Shown here piece by piece: positions 1-7,679 of a stretch of 64,000 bases of DNA. Every line of letters starts with the position of its first letter. Position 1 is the stretch's first letter. The stretch is from Bombella sp. ESL0385 (GTDB lineage Bacteria; Pseudomonadota; Alphaproteobacteria; Acetobacterales; Acetobacteraceae). The stretch is from contig NZ_WNIJ01000001.1 of NCBI RefSeq assembly GCF_009725755.1, forward strand, positions 1,178,001 to 1,242,000, read 5' to 3'. The notes beneath the pieces are model-generated. The model ran no database searches and was not told the origin of the DNA. It saw only the letters and a program-made list of their open reading frames with translations. The position numbers and the translations under genes are program-made.

Positions 1-22
1 TACAAGAAAAAAGGGCCTAACA

Positions 23-544
23 CTAGCCACCTTTCTGCATACGACATTGCGCACCAATAGCAGGAGAGTCTATGCGGCTCCATGTCTGGGTTTGGCCAAA
101 AAGACTCAGCCCTACATAGCCGCGTAATTTCAACGTCCCATCTTTTGCCAACCACATACTCGCCTGATACCGGCTTCCCGTCCGTGGGTTAAGCACCGTT
201 CCATGCCAATGACCATTCTTACGGGGAATCATATCGCTGATGATTTCCATCCCACATTCCGAATGACCCGTATAATCCTTCTCTGGCTCGGCTTCGGTAT
301 AATCCATCCCGACCAAATAGCCGCATAATTTAGCAGCATCATTTTGGCATGATTGGATGAGGAAAATACCATCCTTCTCCTTAACCAACCATGTACCAGC
401 CAAAGGCGATGATGCCGCATAGGCGGATGAAAAGGCTGCCATGACCAGCCCCCCAACAACGCCCATCAAACCTGTATGAAAGGCGTTAGGAACGGCCCAA
501 AAGCGCATCCAACTGGCCCGCTTTCTCCAACTGCATAAGCTCAC
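23..544 (-). CDS. DUF2147 family exported protein
   Basis: Small secreted protein of the DUF2147 family, whose biochemical role is unknown to me. The mature part has the family pattern: a GTW...DGIFLIQSC start, a paired-cysteine region, and a hydrophobic L.LRGYVGLSLFG..Q.W end, suggesting a lipocalin-like beta barrel in the periplasm. The start is uncertain. A GTG at 544 sits behind a good AGGAGG but overlaps grxC by 59 bases, and that AGGAGG also encodes Gly-Gly in grxC. An ATG at 466 gives a compact signal peptide (MGVVGGLVMAAFSSAYA) and no overlap, and I find it equally plausible. It is the last gene of the minus-strand run that begins with comF and grxC. Confidence 0.8.
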   Translation of the reverse strand: MSLCSWRKRASWMRFWAVPNAFHTGLMGVVGGLVMAAFSSAYAASSPLAGTWLVKEKDGIFLIQSCQNDAAKLCGYLVGMDYTEAEPEKDYTGHSECGMEIISDMIPRKNGHWHGTVLNPRTGSRYQASMWLAKDGTLKLRGYVGLSLFGQTQTWSRIDSPAIGAQCRMQKGG

Positions 545-746
545 TGCACCCTCCTATGGCTTTCCCATCAATAAAAATCTGTGGAACAGTTGTCTTCCCA
601 CCAGAACGCTCCTGCGCCTTTTCGCGCTCGGCAGAGCCACGAGGGGCGTGGATTTCCTCAAAAGGCACGTCTTTCGCTTGAAGCAGCGTAATTGCACGCA
701 CGCAATAAGGACAACCTGGTTGCGTATAAATCTCGATCTTTGGCAT
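486..746 (-). CDS. grxC: glutaredoxin 3
   Basis: Dithiol glutaredoxin of 86 residues, normal length for GrxC. The thioredoxin fold opens with KIEIYTQPGCPYC, giving the redox CPYC motif at residues 12-15. The cis-proline motif TVPQIFIDG and the GGCSEL glutathione-binding loop follow. It reduces protein and glutathione mixed disulfides with electrons from glutathione. It lies 18 bases downstream of comF on the same strand, so the two are probably cotranscribed. The C-terminal coding region overlaps the longest version of the downstream DUF2147 gene. Confidence 0.95.
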   Translation of the reverse strand: MPKIEIYTQPGCPYCVRAITLLQAKDVPFEEIHAPRGSAEREKAQERSGGKTTVPQIFIDGKAIGGCSELMQLEKAGQLDALLGRS

Positions 747-764
747 TACAAAACTCCTTCCCTC

Positions 765-1535
765 TCAAAGCAACGTTACCCGCGCTGCCACTAGAATATC
801 TACCGAAACACAGCCAATCTCAAACAATGCTTTTGCACAACTCCCCAATGTTGCGCCTGTCGTCAAAATATCATCCACCAAAATGACAGAACGCCCCTGT
901 AGGAACTCACAATGCCGCGGATTCACCGTCATGGCCCCCGCTAATTGGTGATGCCTCCCATGCCGTGATAGATGAGCTAACGCCTCCGTACGGAACTGCC
1001 GTTTTAGCCCATTAGGGCAATGGGCCAGCCCCTGTTTACGCGCAATGACGCGCGATATTAGAGCCGCTTGATTATAACCACGCGTCCATAAACGCCAACG
1101 ATGGACTGGAACAGGCACAAGTACCGTATCTGGCTTTAAAATGTCCGCCCCAGCAGTGGTCATAAACCGTGCTAATGTTGCAGCATGTTCGGTTTTACTG
1201 CCATATTTTAAGCCCATGATGAGCTGACGCGCTTGACCTTCATATAAAAAGGCAGACCGGCCTTTCCGCCATAAAGGCGGGCGTATTTCGCACGTCTCAC
1301 ACAGCCACCCGCGCTCTGCCACCTCATCTTGGGTAAGAGGCAAAGCGCATACATCACAAAAGGGCGGATGCACAAAACGGATCGCATTAAAACACGCCCC
1401 GCACACACCCGCACTCCCGGGTGCGATTTCACAACCGCAAGATAGACAACTGGGCGGGAGGAGCCAATCCAGAACATTACGCCCGCATTGCCGTCCCCAA
1501 CGAGCTAAACCCGCCGGTACATCCCCCTCCCACAT
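765..1535 (-). CDS. comF: ComF family phosphoribosyltransferase-like protein
   Basis: ComF/GntX family protein of 256 residues. An N-terminal cysteine-rich zinc-binding double-zinc-ribbon carries CLSCGCEI...CGACF and CDVCALPL...CETC pairs. The C-terminal type I phosphoribosyltransferase fold has the PRPP-binding loop VILVDDILTTGAT near residues 217-229. Homologues take part in DNA uptake in competent bacteria; in alphaproteobacteria the role is not established and the gene is often kept next to glutaredoxin. It starts 11 bases after the mutase gene upstream ends. The ribosome-binding site is weak. Confidence 0.88.
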   Translation of the reverse strand: MWEGDVPAGLARWGRQCGRNVLDWLLPPSCLSCGCEIAPGSAGVCGACFNAIRFVHPPFCDVCALPLTQDEVAERGWLCETCEIRPPLWRKGRSAFLYEGQARQLIMGLKYGSKTEHAATLARFMTTAGADILKPDTVLVPVPVHRWRLWTRGYNQAALISRVIARKQGLAHCPNGLKRQFRTEALAHLSRHGRHHQLAGAMTVNPRHCEFLQGRSVILVDDILTTGATLGSCAKALFEIGCVSVDILVAARVTLL

Positions 1536-1546
1536 CAGTTTAGAGC

Positions 1547-2956
1547 TTAATGACCAGCGGCCGCCGCATCAAAATCCGGGGCTTGCAGGCCAGACGCCTC
1601 TAATTGCGCGGTAAAAGCTGCTTTAAGCCGCGCTAACCCCTCATGAGTGCGTGCCTCAATCCGCCCGACTAGCACTGCCTGCGTGTTAGAGGCCCGCAAG
1701 AGCCACCAGCCATCATCCGTGTTCACCCGCACACCATCTACGGAGGAGACATCAGCCCCTTCCTTCTCCAGACGGGAGGCGACCTCTTTGATAACATCAA
1801 ATTTTCTAAGGTCATCACAGGGGAAGCGCAACTCTGGCGTATTGACCATCTGCGGCAAGCCCTCACGCATCTCCGCTAATGTACCGGTGAGACGGGCAAC
1901 AATGCCAAGCACGCGGATAGCCCCGTAAAGAGCATCATCAAAACCGTACCATTTATCTGCAAAGAAAATATGGCCCGACATTTCCCCTGCCAGGGGTGAA
2001 GACGTCTCCGCCATTTTACTTTTGATGAGCGAATGACCCGTCCGCCACATGAGCGGTTTACCACCGGCTTTGCCGACTTCATCAAAAAGAACTTGGCTCG
2101 CCTTCACATCAGCAATGATGGTCGCACCAGGATGCTTCTTCAGCACATCACGCGCTAAGAGAACGAGGATTTGATCGCCCCAGAGAATCTCTCCCTTACC
2201 ATCCACAACGCCTACGCGGTCCGCATCGCCATCAAAAGCGATACCAACATCGGCCTTACGCGTCCGCACCTCTTTGATGAGGTCCTGTAAATTACCTTCC
2301 ACAGTAGGGTCAGGATGATGATTGGGGAATGTCCCATCAATCTCTGGATATAGAATCGTATGCTCACCGGGGAGTTTCTTAATCAGACGAGTGAGGACCT
2401 CCCCCGCGGCGGAATTACCATTATCCCACACTACCTTGAGCGGCCTCTCGCCGTCATAATCCTCAAGAAGGCGGGCAATATAGGCTTCGGAAGGGTCGAT
2501 GGTCTCAACGCGACCTTCAGCCTTAGGCACAACATCGCCTTGCGCGGCCAAACGCCCCACCTCACGAATCTGCTCACCAAAGAAGGGCTTGCCCTTCATC
2601 ATCATCTTAAAGCCATTATGATCCGGCGGATTATGGCTTCCTGTAACCATAATCGCCCCATCAGATTGCCCCGTAACGGCTGCATAATAGAGCATCGGTG
2701 TTGGACCACGACCTACACGCCGCACTGTCACGCCAGAATCCACAGCCCCACGGACCAAGGCTTCTTCCAAAGACGGTGAGGAGAGACGGCCATCATAACC
2801 GACCGTCACCACATGCCCACCATTACGGCGAACCATGCTGGCAAAGACGCGCCCTAGAGCATAAGCATCTTCGGGATGGAGGGTTTTACCTACAATGCCG
2901 CGAATATCATATTCACGCAGGCTTGTTGGCTCAAAATCATGCTTAAACGCAGTCAT
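1547..2956 (-). CDS. phosphomannomutase/phosphoglucomutase
   Basis: Alpha-D-phosphohexomutase of 469 residues, the length of AlgC/PMM-PGM enzymes, which interconvert the 1- and 6-phosphates of mannose and glucose. The phosphoserine loop TGSHNP places the catalytic serine near residue 107. The metal-binding loop is FDGDADRVG, and the sugar-specificity loop is GEMSGHIFF, typical of dual-specificity enzymes. A C-terminal phosphate-binding loop has RASNTQ. With GalU directly upstream it forms a sugar-nucleotide module (glucose-6-P to glucose-1-P to UDP-glucose) feeding exopolysaccharide or lipopolysaccharide synthesis. manB/algC naming is not resolved. Confidence 0.93.
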   Translation of the reverse strand: MTAFKHDFEPTSLREYDIRGIVGKTLHPEDAYALGRVFASMVRRNGGHVVTVGYDGRLSSPSLEEALVRGAVDSGVTVRRVGRGPTPMLYYAAVTGQSDGAIMVTGSHNPPDHNGFKMMMKGKPFFGEQIREVGRLAAQGDVVPKAEGRVETIDPSEAYIARLLEDYDGERPLKVVWDNGNSAAGEVLTRLIKKLPGEHTILYPEIDGTFPNHHPDPTVEGNLQDLIKEVRTRKADVGIAFDGDADRVGVVDGKGEILWGDQILVLLARDVLKKHPGATIIADVKASQVLFDEVGKAGGKPLMWRTGHSLIKSKMAETSSPLAGEMSGHIFFADKWYGFDDALYGAIRVLGIVARLTGTLAEMREGLPQMVNTPELRFPCDDLRKFDVIKEVASRLEKEGADVSSVDGVRVNTDDGWWLLRASNTQAVLVGRIEARTHEGLARLKAAFTAQLEASGLQAPDFDAAAAGH

Positions 2957-2971
2957 CTTACGGCTTACCCC

Positions 2972-3841
2972 TCACACATATTTCTTTAAGAAAGCGCGGA
3001 CATCATCAGCAAGGTCGTCGCGTTCCAATGCCATGGCGACCTGAGCCTCCAAAAAGCCGAGCTTGCTCCCACAATCAAAGCGCGTCCCTTCGTAGCGCAA
3101 CCCGTGGAAGGGCACCTTACCAATCATCTCCGCCATAGCGTCCGTCAGCTGGACCTCTCCCCCTACGCCCGTTTTTAACGCAGAGAGCGGTTTCAAAACA
3201 TCCGCTGTGAGAACATAACGGCCAATAATCGCGAGGTTCGAGGGGGCATCCTGCGGGGCGGGCTTCTCAACAAGGCCGGTGACTTCCACCTTCTGCCCAT
3301 CATCTTTACCAATCTTGAGGACACCGTAGCGGTCTGTCCATTCGTGAGGGACCTCATTTACGGCGACAACATTACCACCTGTTTGATGATACACATCGGC
3401 CAATTGCGCTACACAACTACGCCCCCCATGGACGATATCATCCGGCAGAAGGATGGCAAAAGGATCACTACCAATAAAGTTACGCGCACACCAAATAGCA
3501 TGACCCAAACCAAGTGGATTCTGCTGCCGCACAGCCACAAGAGATCCCGCCTCCACGCTGCTACTCTCCAGTGCTTTCATGGCCGATTCTTTTTGACGTG
3601 CCTGCAGCGTGGCCTCAAGCTCATAAGCAACATCAAAATAATCAATCAAATTATCTTTACCACGAGCCGTTACAAGACAGAACTCCTCAATCCCTGCGGC
3701 ACGGGCTTCATCAATCGCATATTGAATTAAAGGTTTATCAACAACTGGGAGCATCTCTTTCGGCATAGCCTTTGTCGCCGGGAGAAAGCGCGTCCCCAAA
3801 CCTGCAACCGGCAAAACGGCTTTTTTCAATGGCTTAATCAT
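2972..3841 (-). CDS. galU: UTP-glucose-1-phosphate uridylyltransferase
   Basis: Makes UDP-glucose from UTP and glucose-1-phosphate. It has the nucleotidyltransferase signature VAGLGTRFLPATKAMPKEML at the N terminus, and VDKPLIQY, RQ..PLGLGHA and LPDD follow in order. The ATG at 3841 (MIKPLKKAV) gives about 289 residues, the usual length; an in-frame extension to 3913 is possible but has no family support. The phosphohexomutase lies 15 bases downstream, so the pair is probably one transcript. The upstream 120-base gap to tRNA-Leu should hold the promoter, but I could not define it. Confidence 0.95.
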   Translation of the reverse strand: MIKPLKKAVLPVAGLGTRFLPATKAMPKEMLPVVDKPLIQYAIDEARAAGIEEFCLVTARGKDNLIDYFDVAYELEATLQARQKESAMKALESSSVEAGSLVAVRQQNPLGLGHAIWCARNFIGSDPFAILLPDDIVHGGRSCVAQLADVYHQTGGNVVAVNEVPHEWTDRYGVLKIGKDDGQKVEVTGLVEKPAPQDAPSNLAIIGRYVLTADVLKPLSALKTGVGGEVQLTDAMAEMIGKVPFHGLRYEGTRFDCGSKLGFLEAQVAMALERDDLADDVRAFLKKYV

Positions 3842-4065
3842 CTTAGCTCTCTTTCTGTCCGTTCCTACTCTTGTACATTCATACTGAGAGGCATGCGTTA
3901 ACTTAATAAACACCCTCTCCGAAGCGGGGCTAGTGTAAAAGAAAACACAAGCTTAACGCCACCCCATACAAGGAGATGAATACAAACGAATAGGGGTTTT
4001 TTTATGAATTTATAGCAATCTGCCAGATGGGCAGAGGAACCATTCCTTCATCCTTATGAAAGAAA

Positions 4066-4152
4066 TGGTGCGGCCGAGAAGACTCGAACTTCCACGGGGT
4101 TATCCCCCACAAGCACCTCAAGCTTGCGCGTCTACCATTCCGCCACGGCCGC
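4066..4152 (-). tRNA. tRNA-Leu (GAG anticodon)
   Basis: An 87-nt class II tRNA read on the minus strand. The acceptor stem is GCGGCCG/CGGCCGC, and the encoded CCA is at 4066-4068. The anticodon stem is CAAGC/GCTTG around loop TTGAGGT, giving anticodon GAG. A long variable arm and the T-loop GTTCGAGTC are present. It decodes CUC/CUU leucine codons. The gene stands alone between galU and lipB. Confidence 0.96.
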
Positions 4153-4160
4153 TCCGTGAC

Positions 4161-4196
4161 AAGCGGTCTTTTTTGCCTAAGAAGGCGTGACCGCTT
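4161..4196. other. nested inverted repeat between tRNA-Leu and lipB
   Basis: The outer arms AAGCGGTC (4161-4168) and GACCGCTT (4189-4196) pair perfectly over 8 bases and enclose an inner GCC/GGC hairpin (4175-4186) and a run of six T. It lies 8 bases upstream of the tRNA-Leu gene and 40 bases before lipB, so it could be a processing signal in the tRNA leader or a structure in the lipB leader. The T run is inside the structure, not after it, so it is not an ordinary terminator. Confidence 0.5.
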
Positions 4197-4235
4197 CGGT
4201 GACATCGCCTATAGCTTAGCCACGCAGAAAGGGCA

Positions 4236-4919
4236 ATGGTCATGACACAGTTTTATGAAGAAATTATTTGGCAGAGAGACAATACCCTCTCCCCCTACCC
4301 CCACGCTCTCACGTTTATGCAGCAAAATGTGGAGGCCATTGCCCATCACCAAGCCCCACAACGTATTTGGCTAACAGGACATCCACCACTCTACACAGCT
4401 GGTACATCAGCGAAGGCAGAAGACCTCATCAACCCACATCATTACCCAACATTTGAGGCCGGACGCGGTGGGCAATGGACATATCATGGCCCCGGCCAAC
4501 GCATTGCCTATATTATGCTCGACCTCACACGCCCGCACGGCCCCCTCCCCGCACGGGATATACGCGCCTTCGTCCAATATTTGGAACATTGGCTCATTAT
4601 GACCCTCGAATCCCTCAATATCGAAGCCTTTACGCGGGAGGGACGCATTGGCGTATGGTGCTTTGATGCCCAAACAGGGCAAGAGGCAAAAATTGCCGCT
4701 TTAGGCATCCGTGTAAGCCGCTGGGTCAGCTGGCATGGGATTTCCCTCAATGTCGCGCCAAACTTAGAGGATTTTGATGGTATCATCCCCTGCGGCATAC
4801 GCGATTACGGCGTTACCAGCCTGCAACGCTTTAACCCCTCCCTTACCATGGCGGAAGCTGATGCCGCCTTGCTAAAAAACTGGGTTGCCCTCTTTGGCCC
4901 TGTTAAGCAGGAGGGATGA
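4236..4919 (+). CDS. lipB: octanoyltransferase LipB
   Basis: Transfers octanoyl groups from acyl carrier protein to the lipoyl domains of 2-oxoacid dehydrogenases, ahead of sulfur insertion by LipA. Family motifs appear in order: [11 protein letters not shown] near 49-59, [12 protein letters not shown] at 77-88, the catalytic lysine in [10 protein letters not shown] (Lys152), and the catalytic cysteine in [12 protein letters not shown] (Cys186). The length, 227 residues, is normal. Two starts are possible, ATG 4236 and ATG 4242; AAAGGG is better spaced for 4242. Its end overlaps by 17 bases the end of the convergent LolA-like gene. Confidence 0.95.
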   Translation: MVMTQFYEEIIWQRDNTLSPYPHALTFMQQNVEAIAHHQAPQRIWLTGHPPLYTAGTSAKAEDLINPHHYPTFEAGRGGQWTYHGPGQRIAYIMLDLTRPHGPLPARDIRAFVQYLEHWLIMTLESLNIEAFTREGRIGVWCFDAQTGQEAKIAALGIRVSRWVSWHGISLNVAPNLEDFDGIIPCGIRDYGVTSLQRFNPSLTMAEADAALLKNWVALFGPVKQEG

Positions 4920-5550
4920 AGTGGCTTTCATCCAGCGGTTGATTCTCTTGCACATCAAAGAGGGAAAGGCCGAAATGATGATGCCGCCCATCAACCCCCT
5001 GTATGCCAATCAAGCTCAACCTGCCCCGCACATCAGAAAATTGCAGGGTCAGCAACCCTTGGGAAGGGTCGTTCGCTTCCGCTAGGGAGATTTGCAGCGA
5101 TTCTTCACCCCGTGCGACTTGTGTTACCTGCACATCTTTATCAAAGCTGATTGGATGGCGTAGTAGCAACCCCATTGGGTTACGCTTTAGCGATAAATGC
5201 GTCACGGCTCCATTATCGTCATTGCGTAAAATCAGATGACCATCACGCGCAACAGCCCGCGTTGCATGTGGGACGTCATACACCATCTCAAAACGCCCCG
5301 GGACGTAGAAGAAACGACCATCTCCCTGCTGCTGGGCCGGTCCATCCTGAGCAAATTGCGCTTGGATGGAACTCAACCCGTTTAAATATGCTTCGACCCG
5401 ATGAATATCATGCCGCTCCCCTGCGGCAAGATGGTCATATCCTGCTGTAGCGCACCCTATTAAAGAGAGCGACATGACCAGCAAAACAGACCACAGCCTG
5501 ACATGATAAATCGCACCATAGCGCATGAGCCGAGAGCATAAATCCTTCAC
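4903..5550 (-). CDS. LolA-like outer-membrane lipoprotein carrier, itself a putative lipoprotein
   Basis: LolA-fold protein of about 215 residues. After a hydrophobic signal segment there is a lipobox LSLIGC (Cys33 from the GTG start), then [26 protein letters not shown] and GLLTLQFSD, the usual LolA pattern in which a half-barrel shields the acyl chains of lipoproteins crossing the periplasm. Classical LolA is soluble, so a lipid-anchored version would be unusual; the cysteine could be fortuitous. The start GTG (5550) overlaps the bolA stop as GTGA; an internal ATG at residue 9 is an alternative. The LolC/E and LolD genes are at 14-16 kb. Confidence 0.82.
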   Translation of the reverse strand: MKDLCSRLMRYGAIYHVRLWSVLLVMSLSLIGCATAGYDHLAAGERHDIHRVEAYLNGLSSIQAQFAQDGPAQQQGDGRFFYVPGRFEMVYDVPHATRAVARDGHLILRNDDNGAVTHLSLKRNPMGLLLRHPISFDKDVQVTQVARGEESLQISLAEANDPSQGLLTLQFSDVRGRLSLIGIQGVDGRHHHFGLSLFDVQENQPLDESHFIPPA

Positions 5551-5846
5551 GCAGATATCTCCCCTTTTAAGGTCAAAGAAAGGGCGTGCAAACCGCTCTC
5601 AAACTCTGCGGCCAAAAGCTGATGAACAAGGCGATGGCGTTCTACCGGCTTCATCCCATCAAAATGACGACTCACAATATGCAGACGATAATGCGTCTCG
5701 CCCACCTGCCCCGGCCCTCGCGCCTCCTGCTGTGCACTGCGTGCGTGGGCATGATGGCGATGGCGTGCGCTTTCATCATGAATCTCTAGCTGAGAGGGCA
5801 TCAATGCTTCCTCCAGCACTGCCTTCATACGCTCGGCTCTTGTCAT
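5547..5846 (-). CDS. bolA: BolA family protein
   Basis: BolA-like protein of about 99 residues from ATG 5846 (MTRAERMKAVLEEAL), which follows an AGAAAG. The class II KH-like fold is indicated by HYRLHIVSRHFDGMKPVERHRLVHQLL, including the invariant F.G...V.RHR signature. BolA proteins partner with monothiol glutaredoxins to handle [2Fe-2S] clusters or act as stress regulators. It is divergent from the J-protein gene and overlaps the LolA-like gene by a GTGA junction. A histidine/alanine-rich insertion sits in the first half. Confidence 0.9.
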   Translation of the reverse strand: MTRAERMKAVLEEALMPSQLEIHDESARHRHHAHARSAQQEARGPGQVGETHYRLHIVSRHFDGMKPVERHRLVHQLLAAEFESGLHALSLTLKGEISA

Positions 5847-5979
5847 TAACTTTCTTCCACGCTGACCCACAGATAACTAGGGAACATACGCCCCTTCACC
5901 GCCTTGTATAATAGAAAACTTTCCTTCTCTAAAAAAGGATGCTTGCATCTAAGGCGAACCTCTCCCCATATCGTCCATT

Positions 5980-6591
5980 ATGCAACGCAAATCCTCTCGT
6001 CATAAGGCCTTCGCGCCCGACCCAGATGCCCCAGAGCAATGCTGCGACCATCCTGATTGCGACCTTCCTGCTGGCTATCGTGCCCCACGCGGGCGGGATA
6101 ATTTGCGCGCTTATTACTGGTTTTGCCTAGAACATGTCCGCCTTTATAATGCGAACTGGGATTATTACCGGGGCATGACACCCGGCCAGATTGAGCGGCA
6201 TCTACGTGAGGATACCTCATGGCAACGCCCCTCTTGGAAGATGGGCACACCGGGGCACGATTCTGCACGCACCTCTTTTACGCTTGATGGGCTGCATGAC
6301 CCGTTGGATATTCTTGCAGGCCGTAGGGCTCGCCCTTCACACGCTGCTGAGACTCGCAAGCAAGCTCCCCCCGCCCTGCGTGACCCCCTTGCTCAGCTTG
6401 ATCTCGACTGGCCAACCACTATTGAAGTGGTAAAAACACGTTATCGTGTCCTTGCGCGCCGTTATCATCCCGATGCGAATCAGGATGACCCGCGTGCAGA
6501 AGAACGCTTTAAAGTCATCGGGACGGCCTATGCCACACTCCGCGCACACTTCGCCCATAATACAAACTATGAGGACAGTAATGTGCCATAA
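5980..6591 (+). CDS. J-domain (DnaJ-like) co-chaperone
   Basis: A 203-residue protein with its J domain at the C terminus (about 141-200). The HPD motif that stimulates Hsp70 ATPase is at residues 163-165 in RRYHPDAN, preceded by helix II TRYRVLARRY. The N-terminal part has clustered cysteines (21, 22, 27 and 49) and WDYYRGM, a form typical of alphaproteobacterial J proteins beside bolA and cobS. The zinc-binding idea is inference. No clear ribosome-binding site precedes the ATG. It probably recruits DnaK to a specific client; the cobS/cobT neighbourhood is conserved, but the client is unknown. Confidence 0.85.
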   Translation: MQRKSSRHKAFAPDPDAPEQCCDHPDCDLPAGYRAPRGRDNLRAYYWFCLEHVRLYNANWDYYRGMTPGQIERHLREDTSWQRPSWKMGTPGHDSARTSFTLDGLHDPLDILAGRRARPSHAAETRKQAPPALRDPLAQLDLDWPTTIEVVKTRYRVLARRYHPDANQDDPRAEERFKVIGTAYATLRAHFAHNTNYEDSNVP

Positions 6592-6624
6592 TGACGCTAC
6601 CCCTCTTTTTTTCCCATTATAGGG

Positions 6625-6659
6625 TGATTATGTAATCGTACTGATGAAGTCCATAATCA
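6625..6659. other. inverted repeat upstream of cobS
   Basis: TGATTATG (6625-6632) and CATAATCA (6652-6659) form an 8-bp perfect inverted repeat separated by 19 bases, in the 116-base gap before cobS. No T run follows. It could be a regulator binding site or a leader hairpin; I cannot assign it. Confidence 0.35.
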
Positions 6660-6707
6660 GAGGTTATTCCCTCCTCCGCCACATTTCTTCATGACAGGAT
6701 TTTCGCT

Positions 6708-7676
6708 ATGGCTCTTCCCTCTACACAGTCTCTTTCTGACATATTGCCAGCGACTCCCGATGCACAAAAATCAGCACGGGAGCTTTTCGGCCTGGATTTA
6801 GATTTTGATGTGCCCCTCTGGTCCAAAAAGACAGACCATGTGCCAGAGATTGACCCGAGCTATCAATTTGACCGCGATACGACCCGCGCGATTCTGGCGG
6901 GGTTTATGTATAATCGCCGTGTGTTAGTGCAGGGCTTCCATGGGACGGGGAAATCCTCTCATATCGACCAAATTGCCGCACGTCTTAACTGGCCTTGTGT
7001 ACGCATCAATTTGGACAGTCATATCTCCCGCATCGACCTCATCGGCAAAGATGCCATCACGCTAGAGGATGGCAAACAAATCACCGAGTTCCGCGAAGGC
7101 TTGTTACCATGGTGCTTACAAAGCCCATGCAGCCTCATTTTTGATGAATATGATGCTGGGCGGCCTGATGTAATGTTCGTCATCCAACGCGTGTTGGAGA
7201 CTGATGGTGCCCTTACTTTGCTGGACCAAAATCGTGTTATCCAGCCTCATCCCTCCTTCCGCCTTTTTGCAACAGCCAATACGGTAGGGCTGGGTGATAC
7301 AACGGGGCTGTATCACGGCACACAGCAAATCAACCAAGGGCAGATGGACCGTTGGAACATCGTCACCTCCCTCAATTACCTCCCCAAAGAGCAGGAAGTC
7401 CGCATCATCAAAGCCAAAATGGGCGGTAAGCTGGATGATACACTCATCGGGCAAATGGTAGAGCTTGCCGACCTTAGCCGCGCAGGCTTTATGAATGGCG
7501 ATATTTCCACCGTTATTTCCCCCCGTACGGTCCTCTCTTGGGCGGAAAATATTGACATCTTTAAAGATGTTCCTTTCGCCTTCCGCCTCAGCTTCCTCAA
7601 TAAATGTGATGAGGCAGAACGCAGCATCGTTGCTGAATATTATCAGCGTTGTTTTAATGCCTCACCTTTAGGGTGA
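6708..7676 (+). CDS. cobS: CobS-type AAA+ ATPase, cobaltochelatase subunit
   Basis: AAA+ ATPase of 322 residues, the usual CobS length. Walker A is GFHGTGKS at 76-83, Walker B is LIFDEYDAG at 142-150, and sensor region LFATANTVGLGD follows. CobS and CobT form the ATP-driven motor that works with CobN to insert cobalt into hydrogenobyrinate diamide in the aerobic B12 pathway. An AGGA lies 8 bases before the ATG. cobT follows after 3 bases, so translation is probably coupled. No cobN gene is in this window. Confidence 0.92.
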   Translation: MALPSTQSLSDILPATPDAQKSARELFGLDLDFDVPLWSKKTDHVPEIDPSYQFDRDTTRAILAGFMYNRRVLVQGFHGTGKSSHIDQIAARLNWPCVRINLDSHISRIDLIGKDAITLEDGKQITEFREGLLPWCLQSPCSLIFDEYDAGRPDVMFVIQRVLETDGALTLLDQNRVIQPHPSFRLFATANTVGLGDTTGLYHGTQQINQGQMDRWNIVTSLNYLPKEQEVRIIKAKMGGKLDDTLIGQMVELADLSRAGFMNGDISTVISPRTVLSWAENIDIFKDVPFAFRLSFLNKCDEAERSIVAEYYQRCFNASPLG

Positions 7677-7679
7677 TTT

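Noticed and set aside
6641-6665. CTGATGA resembling the hammerhead ribozyme core, inside an inverted repeat before cobS
   Set aside because: The required GAAA strand and cleavage-site triplet are not at the right distance, so a ribozyme is not supported.
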